Positions 26,874-35,901 of a stretch of DNA of 64,000 nt are shown here, one piece after another. A model generated the notes under the pieces. It searched no databases, was not told the origin of the DNA, and saw only the letters and a program-made list of their open reading frames with translations. Position numbers and translations under genes: made by a program. The stretch spans positions 19,537 to 83,536 of the forward strand of contig QMMN01000006.1 in assembly GCA_003647275.1 (NCBI GenBank), written 5' to 3'. Numbering within the stretch: position 1 is the first letter of the stretch; every line of letters begins with the position of its first letter. Origin of the DNA: Deltaproteobacteria bacterium. Lineage in GTDB: Bacteria; Desulfobacterota; Desulfobacteria; Desulfobacterales; C00003060.

Positions 26874-28826
26874 ATGGCAAGGAAGATAATCCCATTCACA
26901 CACACCCAGTGCCATGGCATCTTTTGTGAGGCCAGTACCTGTGTTCTAGAAGAGGCGGCCCGGGATGGCGTAAAGACTTATGTGCAGCGCATGGAAGGCC
27001 GTGCCATTCAACCTTGCCTGTTTGGTCAGGGTGGCACCTGCTGCCGGAACTGTTCTTTCGGCCCGTGCATGATGATTGAGGATGTCCCTGAGTCGATTGG
27101 GATTTGCGGGGCAACGGCGTCCACAGTTGCAGCACGCAATTTTGCCCGGATGGTTGCCGCAGGGGCGTCGGCCCACATGGATCATGGGCGTGAGACGGCC
27201 TTAACCTTTTTGTCTGCTGCCAAGGGAGAATGCCCCTTTGAGATCAAGGACGAGAAAAAGCTTCATTCCATGGCCGAGCTTTACAAGGTCAAGACCGAAG
27301 GTCGCAGCAAAGAGGACATTGCCATCGAGCTGGGGGAAAAGATCCTTGCTGAATTTGGCCAGCAGGAAGGGACCCTTGTGATGCCCAGCCGAGCGCCTGC
27401 AAAGCGACAGGCGTTATGGAAAAAGCTAGGGGCCCTTCCACGAGGGGTTGACCGCGAGGTCGTAGAGATCATGCACCGCACCCATATGGGGACGGATCAG
27501 GATTACAGGAATCTCGTCTTCCAGGCGACGCGCTGTGCCTTGGCCGACGGCTGGGGGGCTTCGATGATAGCGACCGAACTGCAGGACATCATGTTCACCA
27601 CCCCTGTCCCTATTCGAGCTGTTGTTAATCTTGGCGTCCTTTCCGAGGATCATGTGAATATTGTGATCCATGGCCATGAGCCCCAAGTCCCGGAGGCCAT
27701 GGCCATTGTTGCCCAGGAGCCGGAAATTGTGGCAGCAGCCCAAGAAGTGGGGGCAAAAGGGATCAACTTGGCCGGCGTGTGCTGTTCGGGAAACGAGGTT
27801 TTGATGCGCCACGGCGTTCCTATTGCAGGCAGCTTTGTTCAGCAAGAGGTGGTTCTTGCCACCGGTGCTGTAGAAGCGATGGTGGTCGATGTGCAATGTA
27901 TCATGCAAGGCCTGGCAGAGGTCGCCAAATGTTTCCACACCGAGCTGATTACCACCTCGCCTCGGGCCAAAATCCCGGGTGCCACCCACATTGAATTTGA
28001 ACACGAACATGCACTTGAAACTGCACGGGAGCTTACCCTTCGAGCCATTGGCAGGTTTAAGCAAAGGCAAAAGGTACGTATCCCCGACCGTAAGATGGAT
28101 GTCGTGGTGGGCTTTAGCCATGAGACGATCAATCATATGTTAGGTGGGACATTCAGGGCCTCCTACCGGCCCCTGAATGACAACATCATCAATGGCCGGA
28201 TCCGCGGCGTGGGCGCGGTTGTAGGGTGTGATAGCTGCCGGGTAGAGTCGGGGAAGGTGCACACCACCGTAGTCAAGGAATTGATTGCCAACAACGTACT
28301 TGTGCTGGTCACCGGATGTTCTGCCACGGCCTGCGGCCGGGAGGGGTTGTTGAGACCCGAAGCTGCAGAACTGGCCGGGCCGGGCCTGAGAGAGGTGTGC
28401 GAGACCGTGGGAATGCCCCCTGTTTTGCACATGGGCTCCTGCGTGGACAACAGCCGCATCCTGATTGCAGCCACAGAGATTGTCAGGGAAGGGGGCCTGG
28501 GTGATGATATCAGCCAGGTGCCTGCGGCCGGTTGTGCCCCAGAATGGATGAGTGAAAAGGCCATATCGATTGGCCAGTACTGTGTCGCCAGTGGCTTCTT
28601 TGTTGTATTCGGGAGAACCTTTCCAACCACAGGGAGCAAGGTTTTGACCGATTATCTGTTCAAAGAGTTGGAAGAGATTTGCGGTGGCATGTGGGCTGTT
28701 GAATCTGATCCCACAGAGATGGCACAGATGATGATTCGGCATATTGACAAAAAGCGAGAGGCCTTGGGCATTCAGGAAAAGAAAGAAAGAGTCCTCTTTG
28801 ACATGGCTATGAGGCGTGAATTGTAG
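26874..28826 (+). CDS. cooS: Anaerobic carbon-monoxide dehydrogenase catalytic subunit
   Basis: 650 residues, full length for the Ni-Fe-S CooS/AcsA family. The N-terminal cluster region reads CCRNCSFGPCMM. C-cluster ligands are visible in NLAGVCCSGNEVLMRHG, VVGCDSCRVESGK, VLVTGCSATACGREGLL and LHMGSCVDNSRI. It interconverts CO2 and CO and, with AcsB, forms the carbonyl branch. AAGGAGG precedes the ATG. It lies between folD and the GltD-like fusion, in the same orientation as the rest of the cluster. No nickel insertase (CooC-type) gene is seen in the window. Confidence 0.97.
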   Translation: MARKIIPFTHTQCHGIFCEASTCVLEEAARDGVKTYVQRMEGRAIQPCLFGQGGTCCRNCSFGPCMMIEDVPESIGICGATASTVAARNFARMVAAGASAHMDHGRETALTFLSAAKGECPFEIKDEKKLHSMAELYKVKTEGRSKEDIAIELGEKILAEFGQQEGTLVMPSRAPAKRQALWKKLGALPRGVDREVVEIMHRTHMGTDQDYRNLVFQATRCALADGWGASMIATELQDIMFTTPVPIRAVVNLGVLSEDHVNIVIHGHEPQVPEAMAIVAQEPEIVAAAQEVGAKGINLAGVCCSGNEVLMRHGVPIAGSFVQQEVVLATGAVEAMVVDVQCIMQGLAEVAKCFHTELITTSPRAKIPGATHIEFEHEHALETARELTLRAIGRFKQRQKVRIPDRKMDVVVGFSHETINHMLGGTFRASYRPLNDNIINGRIRGVGAVVGCDSCRVESGKVHTTVVKELIANNVLVLVTGCSATACGREGLLRPEAAELAGPGLREVCETVGMPPVLHMGSCVDNSRILIAATEIVREGGLGDDISQVPAAGCAPEWMSEKAISIGQYCVASGFFVVFGRTFPTTGSKVLTDYLFKELEEICGGMWAVESDPTEMAQMMIRHIDKKREALGIQEKKERVLFDMAMRREL

Positions 28827-28835
28827 GAGTGATCA

Positions 28836-30911
28836 GTGAGTGACACAAGTCCCATAAATCCGATGGCGCACCCGCCCTGCAAGTTGGCCTGTCCTATTTT
28901 GACCGATGTGCGGGAATATGTCCAGCTCATCGCTGAAAGAAGGTTTGACGAGGCATTCGCCACCATAAGAAGACAAAATCCTTTGCCTCGCGTATGCGGC
29001 CGTATTTGCACCCATCCGTGCGAGACAGCCTGCAAGCGAGGACAGATAGAAGAGCCCATTGCAATAGCCGCGCTAAAACGCTTTGCCTCTGATGGCCCCT
29101 GGAAGAACCAGTATAAACCGGTTTTACCCGACAAACCAAGCGGGCATAAGGTTGCGGTGATTGGTTCTGGACCCGCAGGGCTTGCGGCTGCTCATGACTT
29201 GGCCCTGCTTGGCCATCATGTGACTATCTTTGAAGCCTTGCCGGTTTTGGGAGGTATGTTGAGAGTCGGCGTGCCCGAATATCGCCTCCCAAAAAATGTG
29301 CTGGATGAGGAAATTCAGGCCATTGTTGATCTGGGCATTGAGATCAAAACGGGGGTCCGAATCGGTGCACAGATCAAACTCTCCGATCTGTTTGAGCAGG
29401 GATACAAGGCCGTGTTTGTGGCTATTGGGGCCCATAAAGACCGCAAGCTTGGCATTGCCGGTGAGGATCAGTTTGAAGGGGTGATTTCAGCGGTTTCCTT
29501 CTTGCGGGCGGTCAACCAAGGGCAAAACCCCAAGGAGACAAAGAAGGCGGCTGTAATCGGTGGGGGAAATACGGCTATTGATTCAGCCCGTTGCCTGCTC
29601 CGCATGGGTGCTGAGAGCGTTCACATTGTATATCGGAGATCCCGAGACGAGATGCCAGCGGCCCAAGAGGAAATTGAAGAGGCCATTCATGAAGGTGTTC
29701 AGATCGCCTATTTGACTTCACCGCTTAAAATCCTTGGAGAGGACGGGAAGGTTTCGGCCTTGAAATGCATCAAGAATGAGTTGGGCGAGCCCGATGCCAG
29801 TGGTCGAAGAAGCCCGAAGCCTGTCCCGGGAACTGAATTTACCCTTGATGTGGATATGGTGATTGCTGCCATCGGGCAGGCGCCTGACTCTTCTCTGGTA
29901 GCCGATGAATTAGGGCTTACTGAAAGAAGAGAGCGAATTATTGTGGAGGGGCCTTATACCCTGGTGACCACCCGTCCAGGTGTGTTTGCCGGGGGCGATG
30001 CGGTCACCGGGCCGGCCACCGTTGTTGAGGCGATTTCTGCGGGCAAACGCGCTGCTCTTTCGATCGATCACTATCTAAAGGGAGAATCCATCCCTGCTAT
30101 TGAGCCCGCTAAAGATGTTGAGAAAGTGAGCCTTGCCCGGTCTGTTGTCGAAAAGACCAGAAAATTTCCAAGATGCAAAAAAATCAGTCTTCCAGCAGAC
30201 CAGCGGCTCAGAGGTTTTAAGGAAGTAGAATCCGTCTTTTCCGAGGACCTTGCAACCAAGGAGGCCCTCAGATGCCTGCATTGTTATCTTGGGGCAAGAA
30301 TCGACGCAGAGAAATGTGTCTCCTGTCTCACCTGCGTGAGGGTCTGCCCGCTTGGTATACCGACCACCAGCAAGATGGGAGAGATTACCATTGATCCGTT
30401 CGCCTGTCAGGCTTGCGGGGTGTGCGCCCTTGAGTGCCCGGTCCGGGCTATTGACATCAGTCTCGATCCCCGAACGGAGATCGCCCAAGACATAAAAAAG
30501 GCGATGAGCACATCACAGCACTCAGGGCCTGTGATCGTGGGTTTTTTCGACCTGCATGGAAACTTCGATTCCAGCGATGTGGAAAACCTGAGACAAGACT
30601 ACCCCCATGTTTTGCCTGTCATGGTCTTTGGGTTAAGAAGGATTGATACATCTGATATCTTAAAGGCTTTTGAGTGTGGGGCTGATGGCGTGTTGCTTGC
30701 AAGGTGCCCACCTGAAAGTGACCCCTTTCCAGAGGCAACAGACAGGGTCAAGCGCCGCATGGCCCATGCCAGGGCCCTGGTGGAGGCCCTGGGCCTGGAC
30801 GGAGGGCGTCTTGAGATTTGCGATATGCCCGAGCAAGGGCTTGTTCAAAAGGAATTGATTGACGGGCTGATCCAGAGAATCAAGGAGCCTGGGCAAGTCC
30901 GCTCAGAGTGA
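28836..30911 (+). CDS. GltD-like flavoprotein fused to ferredoxin and a degenerate MvhD-like domain
   Basis: 691 residues from a GTG preceded by TAGGAG. In order: an N-terminal cysteine-rich GltD-type region (CKLACPILTDVREYV, VCGRICTHPCETACKRG), an FAD site GSGPAGLAAAHDLA, an NAD(P) site GGGNTAIDSARCLLRMG and a two-cluster ferredoxin (CVSCLTCVRVCPLGIP, CQACGVCALECPVRAI). The last about 125 residues have the fold pattern of the MvhD/FrhD delta subunit (ILKAFECGADGVLLARCPPE) but lack most of its cluster-binding cysteines (GFFDLHGNF replaces the usual GFxCxWC). It sits directly upstream of metV-metF, so it probably delivers NAD(P)H electrons to methylene-THF reductase or an Hdr partner (inference). 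Confidence 0.88.
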   Translation: MSDTSPINPMAHPPCKLACPILTDVREYVQLIAERRFDEAFATIRRQNPLPRVCGRICTHPCETACKRGQIEEPIAIAALKRFASDGPWKNQYKPVLPDKPSGHKVAVIGSGPAGLAAAHDLALLGHHVTIFEALPVLGGMLRVGVPEYRLPKNVLDEEIQAIVDLGIEIKTGVRIGAQIKLSDLFEQGYKAVFVAIGAHKDRKLGIAGEDQFEGVISAVSFLRAVNQGQNPKETKKAAVIGGGNTAIDSARCLLRMGAESVHIVYRRSRDEMPAAQEEIEEAIHEGVQIAYLTSPLKILGEDGKVSALKCIKNELGEPDASGRRSPKPVPGTEFTLDVDMVIAAIGQAPDSSLVADELGLTERRERIIVEGPYTLVTTRPGVFAGGDAVTGPATVVEAISAGKRAALSIDHYLKGESIPAIEPAKDVEKVSLARSVVEKTRKFPRCKKISLPADQRLRGFKEVESVFSEDLATKEALRCLHCYLGARIDAEKCVSCLTCVRVCPLGIPTTSKMGEITIDPFACQACGVCALECPVRAIDISLDPRTEIAQDIKKAMSTSQHSGPVIVGFFDLHGNFDSSDVENLRQDYPHVLPVMVFGLRRIDTSDILKAFECGADGVLLARCPPESDPFPEATDRVKRRMAHARALVEALGLDGGRLEICDMPEQGLVQKELIDGLIQRIKEPGQVRSE

Positions 30912-30924
30912 AGGAAGAAACTGT

Positions 30925-31593
30925 ATGATCACGTTAGAGCAGAAAAAGTTTGAAGAGATTGAGAAGATGACCAAAGGCTATAGCCGCCTTTTGGTGTTGG
31001 GATGTGAAACCTGTTCTGCCATGTCTTTTGCTGGTGGACAGCGGCAGGTCGAAGAGCTCGCTTCCGCCATTCGCATGGCGCAAAAAACATCAGGCCAGGA
31101 AGGTGAGGTTTTGGAAGATGCCATCGCCAGGCAGTGTGAGCCTGAATTTGTTGACCTGATCCGAGACAAGCTCGCTGGCTGCGATGCTGTACTTTCCTTG
31201 GCGTGTGGGGCTGGGGTGCAGTTGCTCTCCGAGCGATTCCCCGATAAGGTGATCTTACCGGGTTGTAATACCACCTTTTTAGGCGTGACCGAGGAATTGG
31301 GGGTATGGTCAGAACGTTGTGCCGGTTGCGGGAACTGTATCTTAGACAAAACGGCTGGCTTGTGCCCTATTGCCAGGTGCTCCAAGCAGCTTCTCAATGG
31401 CCCATGCGGGGGTTCTATGAATGGGAAATGCGAAATCAGCAAGGACGTAGATTGTGTGTGGCAATTGATTATTGATCGCCTCGCTAGGCTTAATCGGCTG
31501 GAGATGCTAGAAGAAATCTTTCCCGTAAAAGACTGGTCACCGGCCGGACACGGCGGCCCCAGGAAGATGGTCAGAGAGGATCTTAAGTCATGA
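30925..31593 (+). CDS. metV: MetV, methylenetetrahydrofolate reductase accessory iron-sulfur/zinc subunit (copy 1)
   Basis: 222 residues. Cysteine pairs characteristic of MetV are present: LGCETCSAMSFAGG, SLACGAGVQ, CAGCGNCIL, CPIARCSKQLLNGPCGGSMNGKCE. In acetogens MetV partners MetF and carries an Fe-S cluster, so the reductase can accept electrons from carriers other than NADH. The stop overlaps the metF start (ATGA), which indicates translational coupling. A second copy of this gene pair lies at 35060-36777. Confidence 0.93.
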   Translation: MITLEQKKFEEIEKMTKGYSRLLVLGCETCSAMSFAGGQRQVEELASAIRMAQKTSGQEGEVLEDAIARQCEPEFVDLIRDKLAGCDAVLSLACGAGVQLLSERFPDKVILPGCNTTFLGVTEELGVWSERCAGCGNCILDKTAGLCPIARCSKQLLNGPCGGSMNGKCEISKDVDCVWQLIIDRLARLNRLEMLEEIFPVKDWSPAGHGGPRKMVREDLKS

Positions 31594-32507
31594 AGTCAGG
31601 GAGTAATTTGGAAAGAATATTGGAAGGCGGCCAGTTTGCTGTAACTGCAGAGGCTGGGCCTCCAAAAGGGAGTTCACCTAAGGTCATTCAGAGAAAAGGG
31701 GAACTCCTCAAGCTTTGCTGTGACGCCTTAAATGTGACAGACAACCAGACCGCTATTGTGCGTATGTCAAGCCTCAGCGGCTGTGTTCTATTAAAAGAAC
31801 TGGGCGTAGAGCCGGTCTTGCAGATGGTTGTCAGGGACCGGAATCGTCTCGCCCTCCAGGGTGACATCCTGGGAGCAGCTGCGCTGGGGATTCGTAATGT
31901 GCTCTGCCTTTCTGGCGATCATCAGAGGTTTGGCAATCACCCTGCGGCCAAAGGGGTCTATGACATCGACTCGATCCAGTTTATTCAGATGGTCAAAACC
32001 ATGCGGGATGAGCACAGGTTTCTTAATGGTGAAGAGATCTCAGGAGATGTCCCATTTTTCATCGGAGCTGCAGCCAATCCCTTTGCCGACCCCTTTGAGT
32101 TCCGGGTCACCCGTTTGGCCAAGAAGGTAAACGCGGGTGCGGATTTTATTCAGACCCAGGGCATCTTTGACGTGCCTAAGTTTGTTGAATGGATGAAGAT
32201 GGTCAGGGACAGGGGCTTGCACGAAAAAACACATATCCTTGCCGGGCTGATACCCATTAAGTCTGTTGGTATGGCTCGCTACATGCGGAACAATGTGTCG
32301 GGCTTGAGTGTGCCACAGGAGATCGTTGACCGGATGGCTGATGCCAAGGATGCCAAGGAAGAGGGTGTGAAGATCTGTTTGGAAACCATCGAGCAACTCA
32401 AAGAGGTTGAAGGGATTCATGGCATTCATATCATGGCCGTGGCCTGGGAGGATATCGTCCCTCGCATCGTGGAAGAGGCTGGTTTGATGCCCAGACCGGT
32501 GGTGTAG
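31590..32507 (+). CDS. metF: Methylenetetrahydrofolate reductase (copy 1)
   Basis: 305 residues with the MetF TIM-barrel pattern: VTAEAGPPKG at the N-terminus (the Glu position used in acid catalysis), VLCLSGDHQRFGNHPAAKGVYDIDS for flavin/substrate binding and IQTQGIFDVPKFVEW. It reduces methylene-THF to methyl-THF, or the reverse in acetate oxidation. It overlaps metV by 4 bases and differs clearly from the second copy, for example by a longer C-terminus. The stop codon merges into a GTCATTA heptad array. Confidence 0.95.
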   Translation: MKSGSNLERILEGGQFAVTAEAGPPKGSSPKVIQRKGELLKLCCDALNVTDNQTAIVRMSSLSGCVLLKELGVEPVLQMVVRDRNRLALQGDILGAAALGIRNVLCLSGDHQRFGNHPAAKGVYDIDSIQFIQMVKTMRDEHRFLNGEEISGDVPFFIGAAANPFADPFEFRVTRLAKKVNAGADFIQTQGIFDVPKFVEWMKMVRDRGLHEKTHILAGLIPIKSVGMARYMRNNVSGLSVPQEIVDRMADAKDAKEEGVKICLETIEQLKEVEGIHGIHIMAVAWEDIVPRIVEEAGLMPRPVV

Positions 32508-32719
32508 TCATTAGTCATTAGTCATTCGTGGGGTTCTCAAGAAATGTGTTTTAGGCGAAGGCGGAGTTTTGACATCCAGCAGCTTCCGATTTGTCGCAAG
32601 GTTGCGCCTGACGGCTTGAAAAGATGCACTTCGTGTCGGATTGCAGAATGAAAAAGAAGATGAAACGAATATCGAGTATCCAGCAACCAATGACCAGTGA
32701 CAAATGACAAATGACCAAA
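32507..32719. repeat. Inverted pair of heptad arrays
   Basis: The left array (32507-32527) reads GTCATTAGTCATTAGTCATT. The right array (32687-32719) is the opposite orientation, built of CCAATGA, CCAGTGA and CAAATGA units. About 160 bases of non-coding sequence lie between them, containing a GCGCCTGACGGCTTG stretch similar to one near 35780. Similar inverted pairs lie at 35729, 40114, 41928, 45636 and 52243. Confidence 0.7.
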
Positions 32720-32736
32720 CAAAGGGGGGATGCGTC

Positions 32737-33144
32737 ATGGGAACAAGTGCCAAGATTTTGGTCGTGGATGATGATCCGGACATGCGGGATGCCTTGCAGA
32801 TGATATTGGAATCCGGCGGTTACACCGTGGTCATGGCCGAGGATGGCGAGAAGTGTTTGGCCAAGCTGAAAGAAGAGCAGCCCGATTTACTCATTCTTGA
32901 TCTCCTCATGCCCAGGATGGACGGTTTTGAAGTATGCAAAGCCCTCAAAGATCCGCGGCACGCCAAATATGGCCGTGTGCCGATCATTATCCTTAGCTCT
33001 GTACAGGAGGGGGTCAGCCAGCGCCGCTACGAACTGGAAACCGGGGTGCAACTCGATGTAGATGATTACGTGGAGAAGCCCGTCGAAAGTAGTGTGTTGC
33101 TGGAAAGGGTTGGAAAGATTATCAAAAGAATTGGTAAGGAATAA
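32737..33144 (+). CDS. Single-domain response regulator
   Basis: 135 residues from the ATG at 32737, which follows AAAGGGGGG. An earlier in-frame ATG at 32704 lies inside the heptad array and is unlikely. The receiver is complete: VVDDDPDMRD, LLILDLLMPRMDG with the phosphoacceptor Asp, IIILSSV and DDYVEKPVE. There is no output domain. It is the first of three signalling genes placed between the two metV-metF pairs, the next starting 20 bases after its stop. Confidence 0.92.
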   Translation: MGTSAKILVVDDDPDMRDALQMILESGGYTVVMAEDGEKCLAKLKEEQPDLLILDLLMPRMDGFEVCKALKDPRHAKYGRVPIIILSSVQEGVSQRRYELETGVQLDVDDYVEKPVESSVLLERVGKIIKRIGKE

Positions 33145-33164
33145 CACAAGTTGCAGGTGCGGCC

Positions 33165-33551
33165 ATGAAAAAGGTACTATTAGTAGACGATGATGTCGAC
33201 TTTTGTGAGGCATCAAAGATCCTTTTGGAAAGTAAGGCCTACGAGGTTGTTTTGGCCCATGATGGAAAGGAAGGGCTGGAAAAGGTGCGGGCCGAGAAAC
33301 CTGATCTGGTGATCCTGGATGTGATGATGCCTGAAATGAACGGGTACGATGTCTGTGTCATCCTTAAGGCTGACCCAGAGTTGAACAAGATTCCGGTCAT
33401 TCTTCTCACAGCCGTGGACCAGATGATCTTCAAGACGACCTATACCAAGCATATGGGTCTCATGACCGAGGCCGACGATTATATCGCCAAGCCAGTCGAA
33501 TCAACAGAACTCGTTAAACGGGTGGAGGAGTTTTTGGGTAAGAATTCCTGA
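33165..33551 (+). CDS. Single-domain response regulator
   Basis: 128 residues, a complete receiver with VDDDVDFCEA, LVILDVMMPEMNG, VILLTAVDQ and DDYIAKPVEST. It has no output domain. It is related to the preceding receiver but clearly distinct. It ends 4 bases before the kinase gene, so the three genes form one transcription unit. Such stand-alone receivers usually relay phosphate or act by protein contact. A direct effect on neighbouring C1 enzymes is only a possibility. Confidence 0.93.
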   Translation: MKKVLLVDDDVDFCEASKILLESKAYEVVLAHDGKEGLEKVRAEKPDLVILDVMMPEMNGYDVCVILKADPELNKIPVILLTAVDQMIFKTTYTKHMGLMTEADDYIAKPVESTELVKRVEEFLGKNS

Positions 33552-33555
33552 GCTG

Positions 33556-35043
33556 ATGTTGATCAAGCCGAGCATAAATATATTGGTGGTAGAAAATGAT
33601 ATCACCATTTTACAAAGATGCCGGGAACTCCTTGTAAACGAGGGCCATCGGGTTCGTACCGCTGAGTCTGTTGAAGAAGCGCTGGACATCATCCAGAAAC
33701 ATTCCGGTAATGTGGACATCATACTCCTTTCCCTGGAGCTTCCGGGGTGGGGTGGCTTGACGCTCATCAACATCTTGCAAAAGGCCAAGCGTGAAATCCT
33801 GATCATGGCCATGTCGGCTGACTGCGGCGAGGAAGCCATAGAGGCAATGCACGCTGGAGCCTATGACTGCATCCGCAAGAGCTTTACCACTGATCGCTTC
33901 TGGACGAAGATGAATCGGGCCATAGAGGCCTTCAGGCTCTGGCGTCAACTGGACATACTGACCCGACAAAGGCAGGCCGCTTTAACCAGGATCCCCCATG
34001 AAGAGAATCTCATGGCCATCTTCAACAGCATTACCGATGGTATTGTCGTTACGGATTGGCAGACAAACATTGTCCTGTTTAATGCAAAAGCTGCAACCCT
34101 GTTTGGCTTGACAGAAGAAAAGACCCTAGGACATCCCATTTCGGTCAGTATAAAATCCGACGAATTATTGTCATTCGTTATGCGGGCAGTTAAATCCGAT
34201 AGTTCTTTAGCTCCGTTAATGGCTGGAGAAGAACCTGTCGTGAAGGTAGAAGAAAAAGCGTTTCGTGTACATGTCGACGCAGTGAAGAATGATACGGGAA
34301 CTGTTATTGGTGCAGTGGGCCTGTTTCATGATGTCAGTAGCATCAGTGCTATGGATAAGCTAAGATCCGATTTTCTTTCCATGGTCTCCCACGAACTCAA
34401 GGCCCCGCTGAGCTCCCTGCTGATGCAGGTGTCGGTTCTGCATGACGGCTTGGCCGGAGAGCTGAATCCCAAACAGAAGGAACTGCTCGGCAAGGCCAAG
34501 GAAAAGACCAAGGGGATGATTACCTTGGTCAACGACATCCTGGATTATCGGCGGATTCAGGACGGTAAGTCGGTCCAGAAAATCGAAAGCCTGAATCTGG
34601 CGGAAATCCTCCAACGGACTGTTGAGCTCATGCGCCTGTCAGCCGAAGAAAAAGAGATTAGTATGAAATGTGAAATTGAGGAGGATCTGCCATCGTTTAG
34701 TGGCGACAGGGGCGGCATGGAGGCAATCTTTGTTAATCTCATCAGCAATGCCATTAAATATACCCCCAAAGGGGGCAGTGTGAATGTGATCCTGTACAAA
34801 GCGGGCAAAGATATACGGTTCAAAGTGGTGGATAGCGGTATAGGGATTCCACCAGAGGATATTGACCGGATTTTTGAGAAGTTCTACCGCATCAAGACCG
34901 AACAGACCCAGAGCATAGCAGGCTCAGGCCTTGGTTTATCGATTGTTAAGGGAATTGTGGACGCTCACAGGGGTTCGATCCACGTGGAAAGCGAGGCAGG
35001 CAAGGGGACGACCTTCATCGTGTCGCTACCTGTGGAAGAATAG
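33556..35043 (+). CDS. Hybrid sensor histidine kinase with a pseudo-receiver, PAS and kinase core
   Basis: 495 residues. Residues about 7-125 form a receiver-like domain in which the usual phosphoacceptor position is Ser59 (DIILLSLELPG), while the conserved Lys (CIRKSF) is kept. A PAS domain follows (about 150-265, NSITDGIVVTDWQTNIVLFN). The HisKA domain has the phosphorylated His279 (SMVSHELKAPLSS), and the HATPase core has NLISNAIKYTP, DSGIGIP and GSGLGLSIVKG. The protein is cytoplasmic, with no membrane segment. Loss of the Asp suggests the first domain is a fixed protein-interaction or ligand-sensing module. It is probably the kinase for the two receivers just upstream. Confidence 0.92.
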   Translation: MLIKPSINILVVENDITILQRCRELLVNEGHRVRTAESVEEALDIIQKHSGNVDIILLSLELPGWGGLTLINILQKAKREILIMAMSADCGEEAIEAMHAGAYDCIRKSFTTDRFWTKMNRAIEAFRLWRQLDILTRQRQAALTRIPHEENLMAIFNSITDGIVVTDWQTNIVLFNAKAATLFGLTEEKTLGHPISVSIKSDELLSFVMRAVKSDSSLAPLMAGEEPVVKVEEKAFRVHVDAVKNDTGTVIGAVGLFHDVSSISAMDKLRSDFLSMVSHELKAPLSSLLMQVSVLHDGLAGELNPKQKELLGKAKEKTKGMITLVNDILDYRRIQDGKSVQKIESLNLAEILQRTVELMRLSAEEKEISMKCEIEEDLPSFSGDRGGMEAIFVNLISNAIKYTPKGGSVNVILYKAGKDIRFKVVDSGIGIPPEDIDRIFEKFYRIKTEQTQSIAGSGLGLSIVKGIVDAHRGSIHVESEAGKGTTFIVSLPVEE

Positions 35044-35059
35044 ATTTTGGAGGTACAAC

Positions 35060-35716
35060 ATGATCATTGCTGAACAGAAAGCATTAACCGAAATAGAGGA
35101 TATGGTTGGTCCGTATCGCAAGATCCTGGTGGTTGGATGCGGCACCTGCATGACATTCTGCTCAGCTGGTGGACCTGATGAGGTCGGTCAACTTGCCGAA
35201 GCACTTGCTTCTGGAAACAAGGATATAGTCGTAGAAAAGAGCACGATTCCTCGACAGTGCGCTGTGAAGTTTATCGACCGGCTGGAGAGTAAGGTTGGTG
35301 ATTACGAAGCTATTCTGTCCATGGCTTGCGGCAATGGCGTTCAGGCCGTTGCCAGTCGGTTTCCAAATAAGCCTGTTTTGCCAGCCTTAAACACCCAATT
35401 CATAGGGGTTGAGGCAGAGTCGGGCATCTGGACTGAAACATGTATGGCCTGTGGGGATTGTATCTTATGGAGGACCGGTGGGATTTGCCCTGTGACCCGG
35501 TGTGCCAAGGGCCTTTTGAATGGGGCCTGTGGCGGTGCGTCAGAGGGAAAATGTGAAGTTTCCAAAGATCGTCCCTGTGCCTGGCAGGAGATATACCATG
35601 CCCTGAAGCGTTTGAACATGTTGCACTATCTAAAGGAAAAGCCGCAGGTAAAAGACTGGCCCATTCACCCAGGCAGGGTGGTCAGACAAGATTTGCGGGA
35701 AGTCGAAGCCTCATGA
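35060..35716 (+). CDS. metV: MetV, methylenetetrahydrofolate reductase accessory subunit (copy 2)
   Basis: 218 residues from the ATG at 35060, which follows TTGGAGG. The reading frame is open further upstream but those codons overlap the kinase gene in another frame. The cysteine pattern is the same as in copy 1: VVGCGTCMTFCSAGG, SMACGNGVQ, CMACGDCIL, CPVTRCAKGLLNGACGGASEGKCE. It starts 16 bases after the kinase stop, so it is probably in the same transcript. It is paired with the metF copy at 35902, separated by a 185-base gap with an inverted repeat pair. Confidence 0.93.
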   Translation: MIIAEQKALTEIEDMVGPYRKILVVGCGTCMTFCSAGGPDEVGQLAEALASGNKDIVVEKSTIPRQCAVKFIDRLESKVGDYEAILSMACGNGVQAVASRFPNKPVLPALNTQFIGVEAESGIWTETCMACGDCILWRTGGICPVTRCAKGLLNGACGGASEGKCEVSKDRPCAWQEIYHALKRLNMLHYLKEKPQVKDWPIHPGRVVRQDLREVEAS

Positions 35717-35728
35717 AAGGAGTGAACA

Positions 35729-35886
35729 TTGACGATTGGTGATTGAACTGCAAAAGCGAGCGCATTCCCTGCAGGTTCTGCCTGACGGCAGTGCTTCGCG
35801 GGCTGTAGGGGGCTTCAATATTTACTGGAAGGCTTTTCACTCTACGGTTTTAAAATAGTCAATCTTCAATCGAAAGGTCGTCAATA
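35729..35886. repeat. Inverted repeat pair between metV and metF (copy 2)
   Basis: The left side reads TTGACGATTGGTGATTGAA. The right side reads GTCAATCTTCAATCG and then GGTCGTCAAT, an imperfect inverted copy. The middle contains CTGCCTGACGGCAGTGCTTC. It belongs to the same general class of short-unit inverted arrays found across the C1 cluster. Confidence 0.55.
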
Positions 35887-35901
35887 TGGAGAGGTGCCGC
35901 C

